From Amphibalanus amphitrite (Eukaryota > Arthropoda > Thecostraca > Balanomorpha > Balanidae), in the NCBI RefSeq assembly GCF_019059575.1, contig NW_024881711.1:310001-374000 (forward strand): a stretch of 64,000 bases of DNA, given 5' to 3'. Within the stretch, counting starts at the first letter, position 1, and the number at the start of each line of letters is the position of its first letter. Made by a program: the position numbers and the translations under genes. The notes beneath the pieces are model-generated. The model was not told the DNA's origin. It saw only the letters and a program-made list of their open reading frames with translations, and searched no databases. Positions 1 through 10,367 of the stretch are shown piece after piece.

Positions 1-163
1 GCCTTAAATTTTTTGTTATCACCTTTCATCATCGTGGCACATTGGGAAACTTGATATAACAAAGCCAAAAAATATTGCTCACGCCGAACTTTAAAACGCC
101 CAACGAATAATGTGTTCTATGTCTTATTACGGAGCGAGCGAAGCGAGCGGATTCTTACGTAGA
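1..163. repeat. Fragment of a GGAGCGAGCG-type dispersed repeat
   Basis: The motif ACGGAGCGAGCGAAGCGAGC near 130-150 recurs at about 45090 and, inverted, at about 39595-39615, where it marks the ends of a dispersed repeat. No coding signal is seen. The left part runs off the window. Confidence 0.5.
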
Positions 164-167
164 TTAA

Positions 168-1363
168 CCTTCCAGGCGGTAAGGGGGACATTTTTTTGCC
201 CCCCCCCCCCCCGTTAAGTTTTTCGATATATCTTCAGAACCGCTGCGCCGATCGTCACCAAACTTTCAGTACCCTCCCGTGAATAGCTATTGCACATTGT
301 GGCCAATTTTCTTCCAAATGCTATGATAGGTTGGCCGCTAATGACGTCGGAGTGACGTCATTTCTGCCATTTTCGACCCATAAAAAGGTTTCGCAGGAAA
401 GCTGTCAGGCCTACAGCTTTAGAGATACAAAAAAAAAACGTTTCAGAGATAAAGGGTGTAAAATTAACAGGGCTACAAAACTGCTATCTTGGTTTTTTGA
501 ACATTTGGATTTTGAACAAAAAATCAAAAAATAGATTTTCTGAATATAGTAGCCGAAAAATCGAAAAACTTTTTGAATTTCGAAAAAACGAAACATATGC
601 TTTAGTCCCTAGTACCGCCTTCTATCCATATACCAAATTTGAGATCGATACGTCTTTTTTTGGCCAAGTTATAGCGAAAAAAAACTGTTGACGTTGAATT
701 GATGATGACGTCAACTTTTCAAACTCAATTTTTAGCAATTCTAGACCTCGTAAAACAAAACAAAGACCACCATTAGACTCCCCGTGACGAGCTGCATCGA
801 ATCAATACCCATTTTAGGCAAAACAATGAACTATGAAATTTGACCTTTTTTTGAACTGACCTTGACCTGACCTCCACCAGAAGGCAGAAAGTGACCTAAA
901 CCGTACCTGATGGTCTTATAACCAATACCATTAAGTTGGAAATGAAAAATTGGCCATAAAACATGCATCGCACAACCTTAGTAAAGTTGGGTTCATGTGC
1001 TGACCCTTGGTGACCTGACCTGTGACCTGACCTGTTATTTTCAGTGACCTCTAATAGCAACATATGTTTATGCAACTGACGCCCTATCGCTGATTTTCGA
1101 CAAAATGCGTTTTACTCGGTGTTATAGCGCATTCCCTGGAAGACCCGTGAACCGCGAAACATTTTATCTTTGACCTGACCTGTGACGTCATCGGTGACCC
1201 CGAGGTCAATGAAATTTGGTTTGTTTCGACAAATTTGACAGGGCTATCGAATGACGTTTGAATTTTACGGATCCATTCAGTAGTTTCGGATATTACGGGG
1301 GGCAAAAAATCCCCCCCCCCCCCACCGCGCGGGAGGTGGCCGGGAGGCCCACCGCCTGCCGGG
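168..1363. mobile_element. TTAA-flanked non-autonomous element, family A
   Basis: Bounded by TTAA at 164-167 and 1364-1367, as in piggyBac-type insertion. The tips read CCTTCCAGGCGG and CCGCCTGCCGGG. Just inside each tip lies a G-run/C-run palindrome with an A/T centre (about 181-212 and 1296-1323). The left sub-terminal module resembles that of the other TTAA elements here (GCCGATCGTCACC followed by AAACTTTCAGTACCCTC). The interior has TGACGTCA-like sites near 351-360 and 1184-1192 and clusters of TGACCTGACC (850-880, 1010-1050, 1170-1185). There is no credible coding region. Truncated relatives lie at 24203, 28135 and 62985. Assignment to piggyBac rests only on TTAA and the CC...GG tips. 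Confidence 0.75.
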
Positions 1364-1367
1364 TTAA

Positions 1368-1948
1368 TGTTGTCTAGTTTTCGTTTTATTCTTTTTAAAA
1401 AACGCAAATTTTCGTCGATTTCGGGCTCTGCGGGGGGTATTGCTCCTAATGCGACCCCCCTCCCCCCTGGGTCCACCAGTGATCACCAGTTTCGTCGTTT
1501 CATGTTAACAGTTTCATTTCTATCAATCATTCCAGACTTCACTTTTGAGGTCTTTTTATTTTTCCAGAAAATTTACATAATCTTAATGCCTGGCAGTGGC
1601 TACATGTTGGGATTTTAAGGGTAAGTTTCTGCAAGATTGTGCTGTTTTGTCAACTTCAAAAACTCCTCTCCCATAACAATAGGAATACACAGAGCCATCA
1701 GCCACGGCAGCCTTTTCGACAAGTTTACATAGATGTACTAGTTATTTAGATGTAGCAGTGCCATTCCAGAGCAGACACCACGCCGCGGGTACCCGTCCCC
1801 GCCATGCAGGCGCCACATCTCAATCTCTGTGCCGTTGTGGTTGGTTGGTTGTGGGTTAAGCAACATATCCTCTTGGGAACAGGCGCTAATAGGAATATTC
1901 ACCCAGTTTTCTAGCGTTAATTTGGCGTATGGGGCCACTCGACCTGCA
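1368..1948. other. Non-coding stretch, no gene recognised
   Basis: Near 1448-1475 a C-run followed by CTGGGTCCACCAGTG resembles a hAT-type terminus also seen near 9290-9315, but no partner end was found. Otherwise nothing recognisable. Confidence 0.4.
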
Positions 1949-2273
1949 TTAAAGGGACCCTCCCACCTTCAAAAAAGTTTATGAATCGGCATGAAAGTGA
2001 TGTCGCTCGGTTCAGAAAGAGCGAAAACGAATATCTACCAAATTTCACCGAAAAATATTCACCGGTTTTCAAGATATTATGCTTTTACTTTTGTTTACTT
2101 TTTGGGATCTCCGCTGTTCCTAGCGACTTTATTTGGAAGCAATAGTTTGGCAGCTGAAAGTGCGGCACTTGTTGCGCGCAAAGCAGCATATACCACCGCG
2201 TGCTACAAAACGTTTTAGTCAAACATTTAAAAATCGTTAGATATCTGCGCTGACGTCACACATTCAGAGGGGT

Positions 2274-2517
2274 TGTCGCCGCCGTAGCGGCTCCAGTGTG
2301 TTATGGCACGCGCCATTTTGCATATTTTCACGCAGTCGGAATTTCGTCGGTGCTATTGTTGTCGTGTGAATGAACTCGTTGAAATTAGAAGGAAAAAATG
2401 GCGGACAATATAGACTGATCGATTCGGAACAAGTTTAATTCGACTTTCGTATTATTCGGATTTTGCTTATTCGTAACTTTACCGGTCGATCGGGCCGGAT
2501 TTAATTCGTTCGCAATA
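2274..2517 (+). repeat. 5' LTR of the BEL element
   Basis: Begins TGTCGCCGCC and aligns base for base with 8536-8779 apart from two differences. The last dinucleotide is TA rather than CA. It should hold the element's promoter, but no confident TATA box was picked. Confidence 0.95.
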
Positions 2518-2521
2518 TTTT

Positions 2522-2539
2522 TGGTCCTCCGGGTCGTGG
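2522..2539 (+). promoter_or_regulatory. Putative primer-binding site
   Basis: Starts TGGTCCTCCGGG four bases after the 5' LTR, as expected for a site pairing with a tRNA 3' CCA end. The priming tRNA was not identified. Confidence 0.5.
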
Positions 2540-2789
2540 ATAACGTAATTTGTGTGTCGTCTCGTTCGCTCTAACGTAATGTTCACGAATAACAACCTTT
2601 GAGCGTTATATCGTCGTTCGCTCTAACGTCATTATCGTGAATTAAGTTACGTTTTTGAGTTTCGCATCGTTCGCACTTAACGTAATGGCCACAGATAACG
2701 TAACGTTCCGCGCATTGCATGGCTTCTAAGCATAACAACGTACCTATGCTCTGAATCATCGTGCTGTTCAACATCAGCAACTAATCAAC

Positions 2790-5700
2790 ATGGATCAATC
2801 ACCCGAAGCAGCAAGATTGAAGCGGATCCGAGCAAACAAGAAGTCGTGTTTGACACGCATCTGCAATCGAGCCGAGAATCTGATCGCAGTTCGAGGCAGT
2901 CGTACCATTCTCCAAGAGCTGCTCGGTGATATTGACCGTGCAATGGACACAGTGACGGACTCCAATGAGTCATACTTGCTGGTATTGACGGACGAGGAAG
3001 ATAAATCGAAGGCAAACGAATACATGATTGAAATCGAAGCACAGCGGAACAGTATCGTTCAAAAGATAATGACTTATCTTCAATCGAGATCTGACGAGGC
3101 CGCTTCTGAAGCTAGTGCAGCAGCGTCCCATCGTTCGACGGCAGCTGTGGCTCATTCACATGAGGCTGTGATTCAAGCTCGTCTGACCGCCTTGAAGAGT
3201 CGCCAAGAGGAAAAACGACTTCAGTGCGAAAAGGAATTTAACCTGAAGATTCAGGCGGCTAGAGAAGCGGCTGAAACAGCCGAACTTGAAGCTCGACTGC
3301 GGCAAGAAGCCATTGAGTCAGGGACAGTCAATCTGGATAGAACTGATGACATCAGAGACGAAGCTGCTGTTGCCGATTGTGAAGTTGAGCATGAACGCGC
3401 GAACGTTGGTGACAGCAACCTGAGAACAGCAGACTGGATCAGGAGGCTGAACAGTCCTGAGGCCTCACCAGCTCAACAGAGAGAGACGACAGCGCGTCAC
3501 ACCGATCTCCACAGCGTGCCGCGCATAGCACTGCCGAAGTTCTCGGGTGAGCCTCTGGAGTGGCCAAAGTGGATTGGACTTTTCGAGGCGCTGATTCACA
3601 AGCAACCAGGGCTGTCAAACGCAGAAAAAATCGTTCATCTACAGTCGGCAGTCACTGGTCTGGCGCAGAAAACAATCGAAGGCATGCTATACGATGGCGA
3701 GCTCTACCCGCAGGCGCTACAAGCTCTCCAAAGTCGATTCGGCAGGAGTGACGATATCGTTTTCGCACACCTGAGGGCTGTTTTCGAGAGCCAGCCTCTG
3801 AAGCACCTCGACGCAGCAGCCCTAGAAAAGTTTCAAGCTCGTCTCCATTCCGCGGTTACGACTCTCCAATCGCTCGGCTATCATGGTGACGTCACGAGCC
3901 GCGAGAACTTGCGACGAGCAGTCGTGAAGCTGCCGATTCAACTCCGTCACGAGTGGGGAAAACGAGCAGTAGAGCTGGAGCCAAGGCAAGTCACACTGTC
4001 GGATTTGGATGACTGGCTAGCTCTACAAGTCCGGATATTGCTCAGCAGCTCAATGTCTGAGCGTGAAGGAAACAGCGGCATCAGCTCAGCGGCAGACAGT
4101 CAGCGCCGACCGCCGGCGTCGCGTCGGAGGCATGGATCGAGTGCGCGTTCGGCTCTCGCCACGGTGGCCACTCAGCATGGCTCCCAGCCGGCGTGCCCCC
4201 TCTGCAATCGCCGACACAGCTTGGCTCGCTGCAATGCATTTGCCCAAAAGTCGGTGTCGGAACGAGCTCGATACATCGCTGACAATGACAGATGTTTTCG
4301 CTGCTTGGAGACGGGACACATCTCGAGAAGGTGCCCGTCCACATCTGTCCAACAGTGCAGTTCTGCCGGCTGTGGAGGCAGACACCACCAGTTACTACAT
4401 GGCAGCCAGCGTGTTTTCGAGCGTCGTGGAACGGAGCAGGCTGCCGCGCTCGAGCAAACCCAACATATGGATCCAGCAGAGCAGCACTCAACTAATCGCA
4501 CGATCGGAGCCGCGCTGAATGCGACCTGCAGAACGTCTACACTTCTTCAAGTCGTACCAGTGCGTGTGTACGGGCCAGACGGCGAGTGCAGTGACACGCA
4601 CGCACTACTGGACGCCGGAGCACAAACCTCTCTCTGCACCGATCGGCTGAGGCAGCGCCTGGGTATCATCGGAGAACGCCAGGAGCTGCAACTCAACAAC
4701 GTCGAAGGGGCCGGCGAGAAGAGAACTGTGCACCGATTTGAACTGCAGGTATCGCCAATGTCGGATGGAAACGGAAGAGCGGATATTACCGTACAAGAGG
4801 TATATTCCGTTCCTAAGCTGAACGTGCAGCCGCAAACAATCGACTGGAGTCGGCGACACGAGTGGCTCCATCTCTCGGATCTCGACATTCCAGACACTAG
4901 TGACAAGCCGATCGAACTGCTGTTAGGCGCTAACGTCACTGAAGCAATAGTGCAGCACGAGGCACGCGTTGGTAGGCCAGGCCAGCCAGTGGCCGTTCGT
5001 ACAGCCTTTGGTTGGTGTCTAAGCGGCAACATCACACAGCTGGTCTCACCTGGTGCTCGTCACGTCATGCACATGGCACGAGTTGACACTCGAGAAGAAG
5101 AGTTGAGCTCTCTGGTGAAGGAATGGTGGTCCACCGAGTCCTTCGGCACCAAATTCAGCGAGAACGTCGCCTCATCAGCTGAAGATAGGCGCGCGGAGAA
5201 GCTGCTCGATGAGACGACGAAATGGCGCGGGGACAGGTACGAGACCGGTCTACTGTGGAGATCAGACGACGTCTCCATGCCAGACAACTACACAGCAGCA
5301 CTGAATCGGCTTGAGAGCACGGAAAAAAGACTTCTTCGCCAACCAGGGACGGCAGCTGCGTACAAAGATACCTTTCGACAGTATCTGGACAAGGGATACG
5401 CTCGAATGCTCTGCCCAGAAGAACTCGAGAGAGCAGACAAGAAACGATGGTTCCTGCCGCACCATGCAGTGGTCAACCAAAACAAGCCAGGAAAGATCCG
5501 TGTGGTATTCGATGCTGCAGCCAGCTACAGAGGAACCTCTCTGAACAGTCAGCTTCTCACTGGCCCTGACTTCCTTCAGACGATTCCCGGCGTTCTTCTG
5601 AGATTCAGGGAGCAGCAAGTCGGCGTTTCGGCCGACATCGAACAGATGTACCATCAGGTGGCGGCAGTGAAGGACGATCAGCCGGCACTCAGCTTTCTTT

Positions 5701-8453
5701 GGCGAGATTTGGACACCACCCGGCCTCCTGATGTGTACCAAATGGACCGTATTATCTTTGGAGCCCGGTGCTCACCGGCTTCGGCATCGTATGCTCTTCG
5801 CAAGACCGCCAATGACATGGCGGCTGACACTGACTCGGACAGAGCGGCGACAGAAGCGGTTCTCTGCAACTTCTATATGGACGACTTCCTCAGCTCGGAG
5901 CCAAACAGCGACTCGGCTATTACTAGCCTTACAGCAGTGACAGCACTCGTATCTCGAGGAGGCTTCAGACTCACCAAATGGCTCAGCAATTCTCGTGACG
6001 TCCTCGCCGCTGTGCCAGAGTCCGAACGTACACCATCAGCGGCAGATCTGACCGTGCAGCTGCCGACAGAACGCGTCCTCGGTTTGCTGTGGGACGCAGA
6101 GACTGACCTGCTAAGGCTGCATGTTCATCACCGAACTGTGCCTCCTACAAAACGGGGTATCCTTCAGATGGCTGCCTCCATCTACGATCCACTCGGATTC
6201 GCCTCTCCATTCACTCTTCTCGCAAGAATCGTGATGCAGAAGCTGTGGGCACTGAAACTCGACTGGGACTGTGAGCTCACAGGAACGACGGCGGAGGAAT
6301 GGACTCGTTGGACGGGAGAATTGGCGTGCCTAGAAGCACTCACAGTTCCTCGGAGCTTCAAAGCATGCGACTCACCTGCTTATGATCGGCAACTTCACAT
6401 ATTTTGTGATGCTTCCGAGCTCGCTTTCGGGGCCGTGGCGTACCTCAGAGAGACATCGGCTGACGGCACTGTGTCTGTCTCTTTCGTCATGAGCAAGACT
6501 CGAGTCGCTCCATTAAAGAAGATGACTATCGTTCGGCTTGAAACTCAAGCGGCTGTGCTAGCCGTTCGACTGGCAGACGCCATCAGAAGAGAACTGAAGC
6601 TCGCAATTGATGGAGTCAACTTTTGGAGCGACAGTATGGTGGTTCTCCAATACATCAACAACGAAAGCAGACGCTTCCACACGTTCATCGCCAACCGAAT
6701 AGCAGAGATTCGCCAAGGCTCAGAACCATCGCGGTGGCGGCATGTCCCAGGATACCTAAACCCGGCGGACGACTGCTCGCGGGGTCTGCCGGCTTCTCAG
6801 TTGACACCGGATAGCCGCTGGATTCAAGGACCTGCCTTCCTTCGCCAGCCGCCGGATCAATGGCCTTCAGAGGTTCGCCAAAAGGCCATAAACGATGGTG
6901 ATCCCGAGGTCAGGGTCGTGAATCTCACCTCCACTGATCTCAGCACAGGGATTGTTCTCCCTGACCCCAGCAGATTCTCAAGCTGGACTCGCTACAAACG
7001 CTCCGTCGCCTGGCTGATGCGGTTTCTCTGCAACTTCGTGGCCAGACACGGCTCTCAAGAAGAGCAAGAATGGCGCCGTGCTGGCACGCTCTCGGTGACA
7101 GAGTTGAACGATGCAGAAAACCTTATTCTGCGCAAGATGCAAAATGATCAGTATCATCAGGAACTGATCGACCTGAAGAACGGCAGATCGGTCTCTAGCA
7201 AGAGTAGTCTGCTGGCACTCTCACCCTGGCTGGATGAAGACGGTGTCATTCGGGTCGGTGGTCGGCTCCTCAACGCACCACTCCCAGCCACGGCTCGCCA
7301 TCCAGTGATCCTGTCTCGCAGCAGTGAAGTGACTCGATTAGTAGTCACGCACTTCCACAGCCAGCTTCTGCACGCTGGCGCCGAACACGTCATCAATGAA
7401 GCCGGACAGCTGTACTGGATCCCCAGGGCACGGGCGACAGTGCGGAAGATCCTGTCAGCCTGCCCGCTCTGTCGACGAAGACGAGCGCAGCCTCAAACGC
7501 CAAGAATGGCTGCGCTTCCGAAAGCGCGCTTAGCTGTGACACACCCATTCTGCAACGTCGGCATCGATTACTTCGGCCCGATACTCACCAAAGTAGGCAG
7601 GAAGACGGAGAAGCGATACTGTCTGCTGGTGACATGTATGTCTACCAGAGCAGTCCATCTCGAACTATCGACATCTCTAAGCACCGAATCGTTCCTCATG
7701 GCCTTCCAGCGTTTCGTCGCTCGTCGCGGTAGGCCAGCATCGGTGTACTCGGATAACGGAACCAACTTCCGCCGAGGGGAAACTGAACTCCGACGTCTTC
7801 TAACCGACTTAAATCAAGGCTGCATCAGTGATCGGCTCGCCCAAGACAACATCCGCTGGTTTTTCAATCCTCCCACCGCATGCCATATGGGAGGTATTTG
7901 GGAGCGAATGGTGGCAACCGTGAAACGAGCACTCCGAGTAGTCCTTGGAAACTTCATCGTTCATGAAGAAGCTCTACTGACCGCTATCGCAGAAGTAGAG
8001 GCAGTTATCAACAGTCGACCTTTGACGCACGTCAGCTCAGAAGCCAGTGACTGTGAAGCGCTCACTCCCAGTCACATCCTTCTCGGCAGACCGGCGTGTC
8101 TCCTGCCGTCTCAGCTCAGTGACTCATCACGAATGAATGTCAGGAGTCACTGGCGGCAAGCACGAGCCATAGCCACACAGTTCTGGCGAAGATGGCTCAG
8201 GGAATACGTCCCCACCCTCGTTCAGCGCACCAAATGGACGTCAGACGTTCGGAACCTGCGCGTCGGAGACTTGGTGCTGCTAGCCGGCGACGACACGCCA
8301 AAGGGATTGTGGCCACTGGCTCGAGTCGCTCAGGTGTACCCTGGACCCGATGGTCGTGTCCGTTCTGTGGATATAGTGACCGCTAGAGGACGTCTCCGCC
8401 GTCCTGCTAGCAAAGTGTGTCTCCTCGAGGGGAGTGATGATGATGGTGATTAG
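2790..8453 (+). CDS. BEL/Pao Gag-Pol polyprotein, intact (1887 aa)
   Basis: Residue positions are approximate. The N-terminal 160 residues are charged and coiled-coil-like, followed by a BEL gag-type region (about 210-420). Zinc-knuckle cysteines start at 469 (CPLCNRRHSLARC) and 502 (CFRCLETGHISRRC). The aspartic protease motif LLDAGAQTS has its Asp at 608. Reverse transcriptase includes VVFDA (Asp908), SADIEQMYHQV (Asp949) and YMDD (1029-1032). An RNase H-like FCDAS motif has Asp1207. The integrase zinc finger runs from His1521 to CPLC (1558-1561), and candidate catalytic residues are Asp1593 (GIDYFGP), Asp1655 (SDNGTNF) and Glu1705 (GIWERM). The C-terminus has the BEL-type VGDLVLL domain. 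The start at 2790 is the first in-frame ATG after the leader, in CAACATGG context. No internal stop or frameshift is seen. Confidence 0.95.
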   Translation: MDQSPEAARLKRIRANKKSCLTRICNRAENLIAVRGSRTILQELLGDIDRAMDTVTDSNESYLLVLTDEEDKSKANEYMIEIEAQRNSIVQKIMTYLQSRSDEAASEASAAASHRSTAAVAHSHEAVIQARLTALKSRQEEKRLQCEKEFNLKIQAAREAAETAELEARLRQEAIESGTVNLDRTDDIRDEAAVADCEVEHERANVGDSNLRTADWIRRLNSPEASPAQQRETTARHTDLHSVPRIALPKFSGEPLEWPKWIGLFEALIHKQPGLSNAEKIVHLQSAVTGLAQKTIEGMLYDGELYPQALQALQSRFGRSDDIVFAHLRAVFESQPLKHLDAAALEKFQARLHSAVTTLQSLGYHGDVTSRENLRRAVVKLPIQLRHEWGKRAVELEPRQVTLSDLDDWLALQVRILLSSSMSEREGNSGISSAADSQRRPPASRRRHGSSARSALATVATQHGSQPACPLCNRRHSLARCNAFAQKSVSERARYIADNDRCFRCLETGHISRRCPSTSVQQCSSAGCGGRHHQLLHGSQRVFERRGTEQAAALEQTQHMDPAEQHSTNRTIGAALNATCRTSTLLQVVPVRVYGPDGECSDTHALLDAGAQTSLCTDRLRQRLGIIGERQELQLNNVEGAGEKRTVHRFELQVSPMSDGNGRADITVQEVYSVPKLNVQPQTIDWSRRHEWLHLSDLDIPDTSDKPIELLLGANVTEAIVQHEARVGRPGQPVAVRTAFGWCLSGNITQLVSPGARHVMHMARVDTREEELSSLVKEWWSTESFGTKFSENVASSAEDRRAEKLLDETTKWRGDRYETGLLWRSDDVSMPDNYTAALNRLESTEKRLLRQPGTAAAYKDTFRQYLDKGYARMLCPEELERADKKRWFLPHHAVVNQNKPGKIRVVFDAAASYRGTSLNSQLLTGPDFLQTIPGVLLRFREQQVGVSADIEQMYHQVAAVKDDQPALSFLWRDLDTTRPPDVYQMDRIIFGARCSPASASYALRKTANDMAADTDSDRAATEAVLCNFYMDDFLSSEPNSDSAITSLTAVTALVSRGGFRLTKWLSNSRDVLAAVPESERTPSAADLTVQLPTERVLGLLWDAETDLLRLHVHHRTVPPTKRGILQMAASIYDPLGFASPFTLLARIVMQKLWALKLDWDCELTGTTAEEWTRWTGELACLEALTVPRSFKACDSPAYDRQLHIFCDASELAFGAVAYLRETSADGTVSVSFVMSKTRVAPLKKMTIVRLETQAAVLAVRLADAIRRELKLAIDGVNFWSDSMVVLQYINNESRRFHTFIANRIAEIRQGSEPSRWRHVPGYLNPADDCSRGLPASQLTPDSRWIQGPAFLRQPPDQWPSEVRQKAINDGDPEVRVVNLTSTDLSTGIVLPDPSRFSSWTRYKRSVAWLMRFLCNFVARHGSQEEQEWRRAGTLSVTELNDAENLILRKMQNDQYHQELIDLKNGRSVSSKSSLLALSPWLDEDGVIRVGGRLLNAPLPATARHPVILSRSSEVTRLVVTHFHSQLLHAGAEHVINEAGQLYWIPRARATVRKILSACPLCRRRRAQPQTPRMAALPKARLAVTHPFCNVGIDYFGPILTKVGRKTEKRYCLLVTCMSTRAVHLELSTSLSTESFLMAFQRFVARRGRPASVYSDNGTNFRRGETELRRLLTDLNQGCISDRLAQDNIRWFFNPPTACHMGGIWERMVATVKRALRVVLGNFIVHEEALLTAIAEVEAVINSRPLTHVSSEASDCEALTPSHILLGRPACLLPSQLSDSSRMNVRSHWRQARAIATQFWRRWLREYVPTLVQRTKWTSDVRNLRVGDLVLLAGDDTPKGLWPLARVAQVYPGPDGRVRSVDIVTARGRLRRPASKVCLLEGSDDDGD

Positions 8454-8524
8454 TGGTGCAACTGCGCTCTGCCCAGTGTGTGTATCAATGGGCATGGTGC
8501 CAAGGGTGACGACGGGTCACTCTT

Positions 8525-8535
8525 GGGGGGGAGGA
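8525..8535 (+). promoter_or_regulatory. Polypurine tract
   Basis: GGGGGGGAGGA lies directly before the 3' LTR, where plus-strand priming occurs in LTR elements. Confidence 0.8.
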
Positions 8536-8779
8536 TGTCGCCGCCGTAGCGGCTCCAGTGTGTTATGGCACGCGCCATTTTGCATATTTTCACGCAGTCG
8601 GAATTTCGTCGGTGCTATTGTTGTCGTGTGAATGAACTCGTTGAAATTAGAAGGAAAAAATGGCGGACAATATAGACTGATCGATTCGGAACAAGTTTAA
8701 TTCGACTTTCGTATTATTCGGATTTTGCTTATTCGTAACTTTACCGGTCGATCGGGCCGGATTCAATTCGTTCGCAACA
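8536..8779 (+). repeat. 3' LTR of the BEL element
   Basis: 244 bp, TG...CA ends, followed by the GGGGT target duplication. It is nearly identical to the 5' LTR. Confidence 0.95.
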
Positions 8780-8956
8780 GGGGTATTCCTATGCATTAGC
8801 CCCTCTGAATCAAAATGCTGCAATTTTGAAATTCAATATTTCCGATTTAAGGCATTTTTCGATGTTGTGAGTGCCGAAACCGGTAATTGTGAGCCAGGGA
8901 CCCCATTTTGGCTATCTCAACTCAAATCTAATGTTAAGGTGGGAGGGTCCCTTTAA

Positions 8957-9660
8957 GTCGAGTCGTGCCGACTTACGCAGAGTTTGACGGTGACTCACCG
9001 GCGTACCCAAGGCCGTACCGGTGCGGTGCTATTGACATCAACCAAGGCTTGATATAAATCTTCGACGCTGAAAGTCAGTTGGGCGCCACTTTTCCATTCT
9101 TGAATAGCTGCCAAATCGCTACCAACTTCAAAGCGGAAAGAAATTTATAAAGGAAGTTCACTATCGAAGCTGGAACTTGCCAGCAATCAATCATTTTAAT
9201 GACCAATCCCGATGCATTGGGGGGGGGGGCTAATTTATATTGCCGCCCCTGTCGAGTTTCGAATGGGGGGGCTTTAGCCCCTGCCGTCCCCCCCCCCCCT
9301 GGATCCGCCAGTGAGTGCAGCTGGCTACGTGACTTTTCGCGTTGCTGACTGCCTACGAGTGTCATTGGAGGCTCAGGTATCGTGGGATGTCAAAGAAATT
9401 GTTATTGATTTTTTATGCAATGCCAGACTTCTGAAGAGTTTCTAAATAGCATGCGGTATCGCGAAATTGAAACGATCTGACAAATATTTTTTTATGCAAT
9501 GCCGGACTTACTGAATAGTGTCTAAACTACCTGCGGCACCGCGAAATTGAAACCATCTGACGAATAATGTGCGCTATGTCTGATGTGTCTGAAATTGGGC
9601 CACTTTTACCTGCACTACGGTGAAATGGCTGCACTATGACGAATATCGTGCCGCGATTCA
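8957..9660. other. Non-coding stretch with a partial G/C-run element end
   Basis: Runs of G near 9215-9230 and C near 9288-9299 precede CTGGATCCGCCAGTG, which resembles hAT-type termini seen in many invertebrates. The matching end was not found. A GCCGGACTT/GCCAGACTT direct repeat occurs at about 9420 and 9500. No gene is recognised. Confidence 0.35.
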
Positions 9661-10367
9661 ATACCGTAAACGGGGGTGACTTTGCCTTGCTGGGTGACTT
9701 TGCCATGCTTCTAAAAAAAAAATGATTTAGGGTGATCTCCGGTGATATTTTACGAATAATGTAATAATTTTGTATGCACAAATGAAAGATAATTGATGGG
9801 GGCCTTCCAGCATAACCAACACTGAGAGATAAGTTACCACTAAATACCGAACTGGGCTCCATTTTATTGGAGTCATTGAAATAGTCAAATTTGAAGAGGT
9901 CCGAACTTTTTATTATCTAACCATGTTCTAGACCTACTGCGATGCTGAAACTTGGTATGGTTGATCATGACAAGGCTGTTAAATTAGCATATCCATGAAA
10001 ACTGGCATTTGTCACTTCATTTAGCTAAAATTTTTGGTGGCGATTCTTCCAAGTGAATTGCAGGTCACATAGGGTGACTTTGCCACCATGTTATCAATGC
10101 AAAAATGGAATACTTATCCGATGCAATTCAAAATAAGTTTTAAATGTGGCATCATTTTGATCTCCAAACTGGTTTTTTAAATGTAAAAGTTTATATTTTG
10201 AAAATTAACACAGGAATGCACAGTGGGAGTAAAAAAAGGCAAAGGTTACCAAAATAAAAAATGGATGAAGCTGGGCCCAACTTTTCAGCACAGCCATGAT
10301 TATCTACAACTCCTGAGTTTGCCAGTAAGATTGGCTGAAGAAATCTATCATTTTATAGATCAAAACG

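Larger units (their letters stand above)
2274..8779 (+). mobile_element. Full-length BEL/Pao LTR retrotransposon (6.5 kb)
   Basis: Two 244-bp LTRs flank one long open reading frame, and GGGGT is duplicated outside (2269-2273 and 8780-8784). By eye the LTRs differ at only two positions, one of which turns the 5' LTR end from CA to TA. This indicates recent insertion. Domain order gag-like, protease, reverse transcriptase, RNase H, integrase is that of BEL/Pao elements. There is no envelope-like frame. The reading frame is uninterrupted, so the copy may be, or recently was, mobile. Confidence 0.95.
1953..8952. mobile_element. Short TTAA element split by the BEL insertion
   Basis: The flanks are TTAA at 1949-1952 and 8953-8956, and the tips are AGGGACCCTCCCACCTT and its complement. 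Removing the BEL element and its 5-bp target duplication leaves about 489 bp. An inverted, uninterrupted relative at 13170-13620 shows the same sequence running through the insertion point. The host element therefore predates the BEL insertion. Confidence 0.8.
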
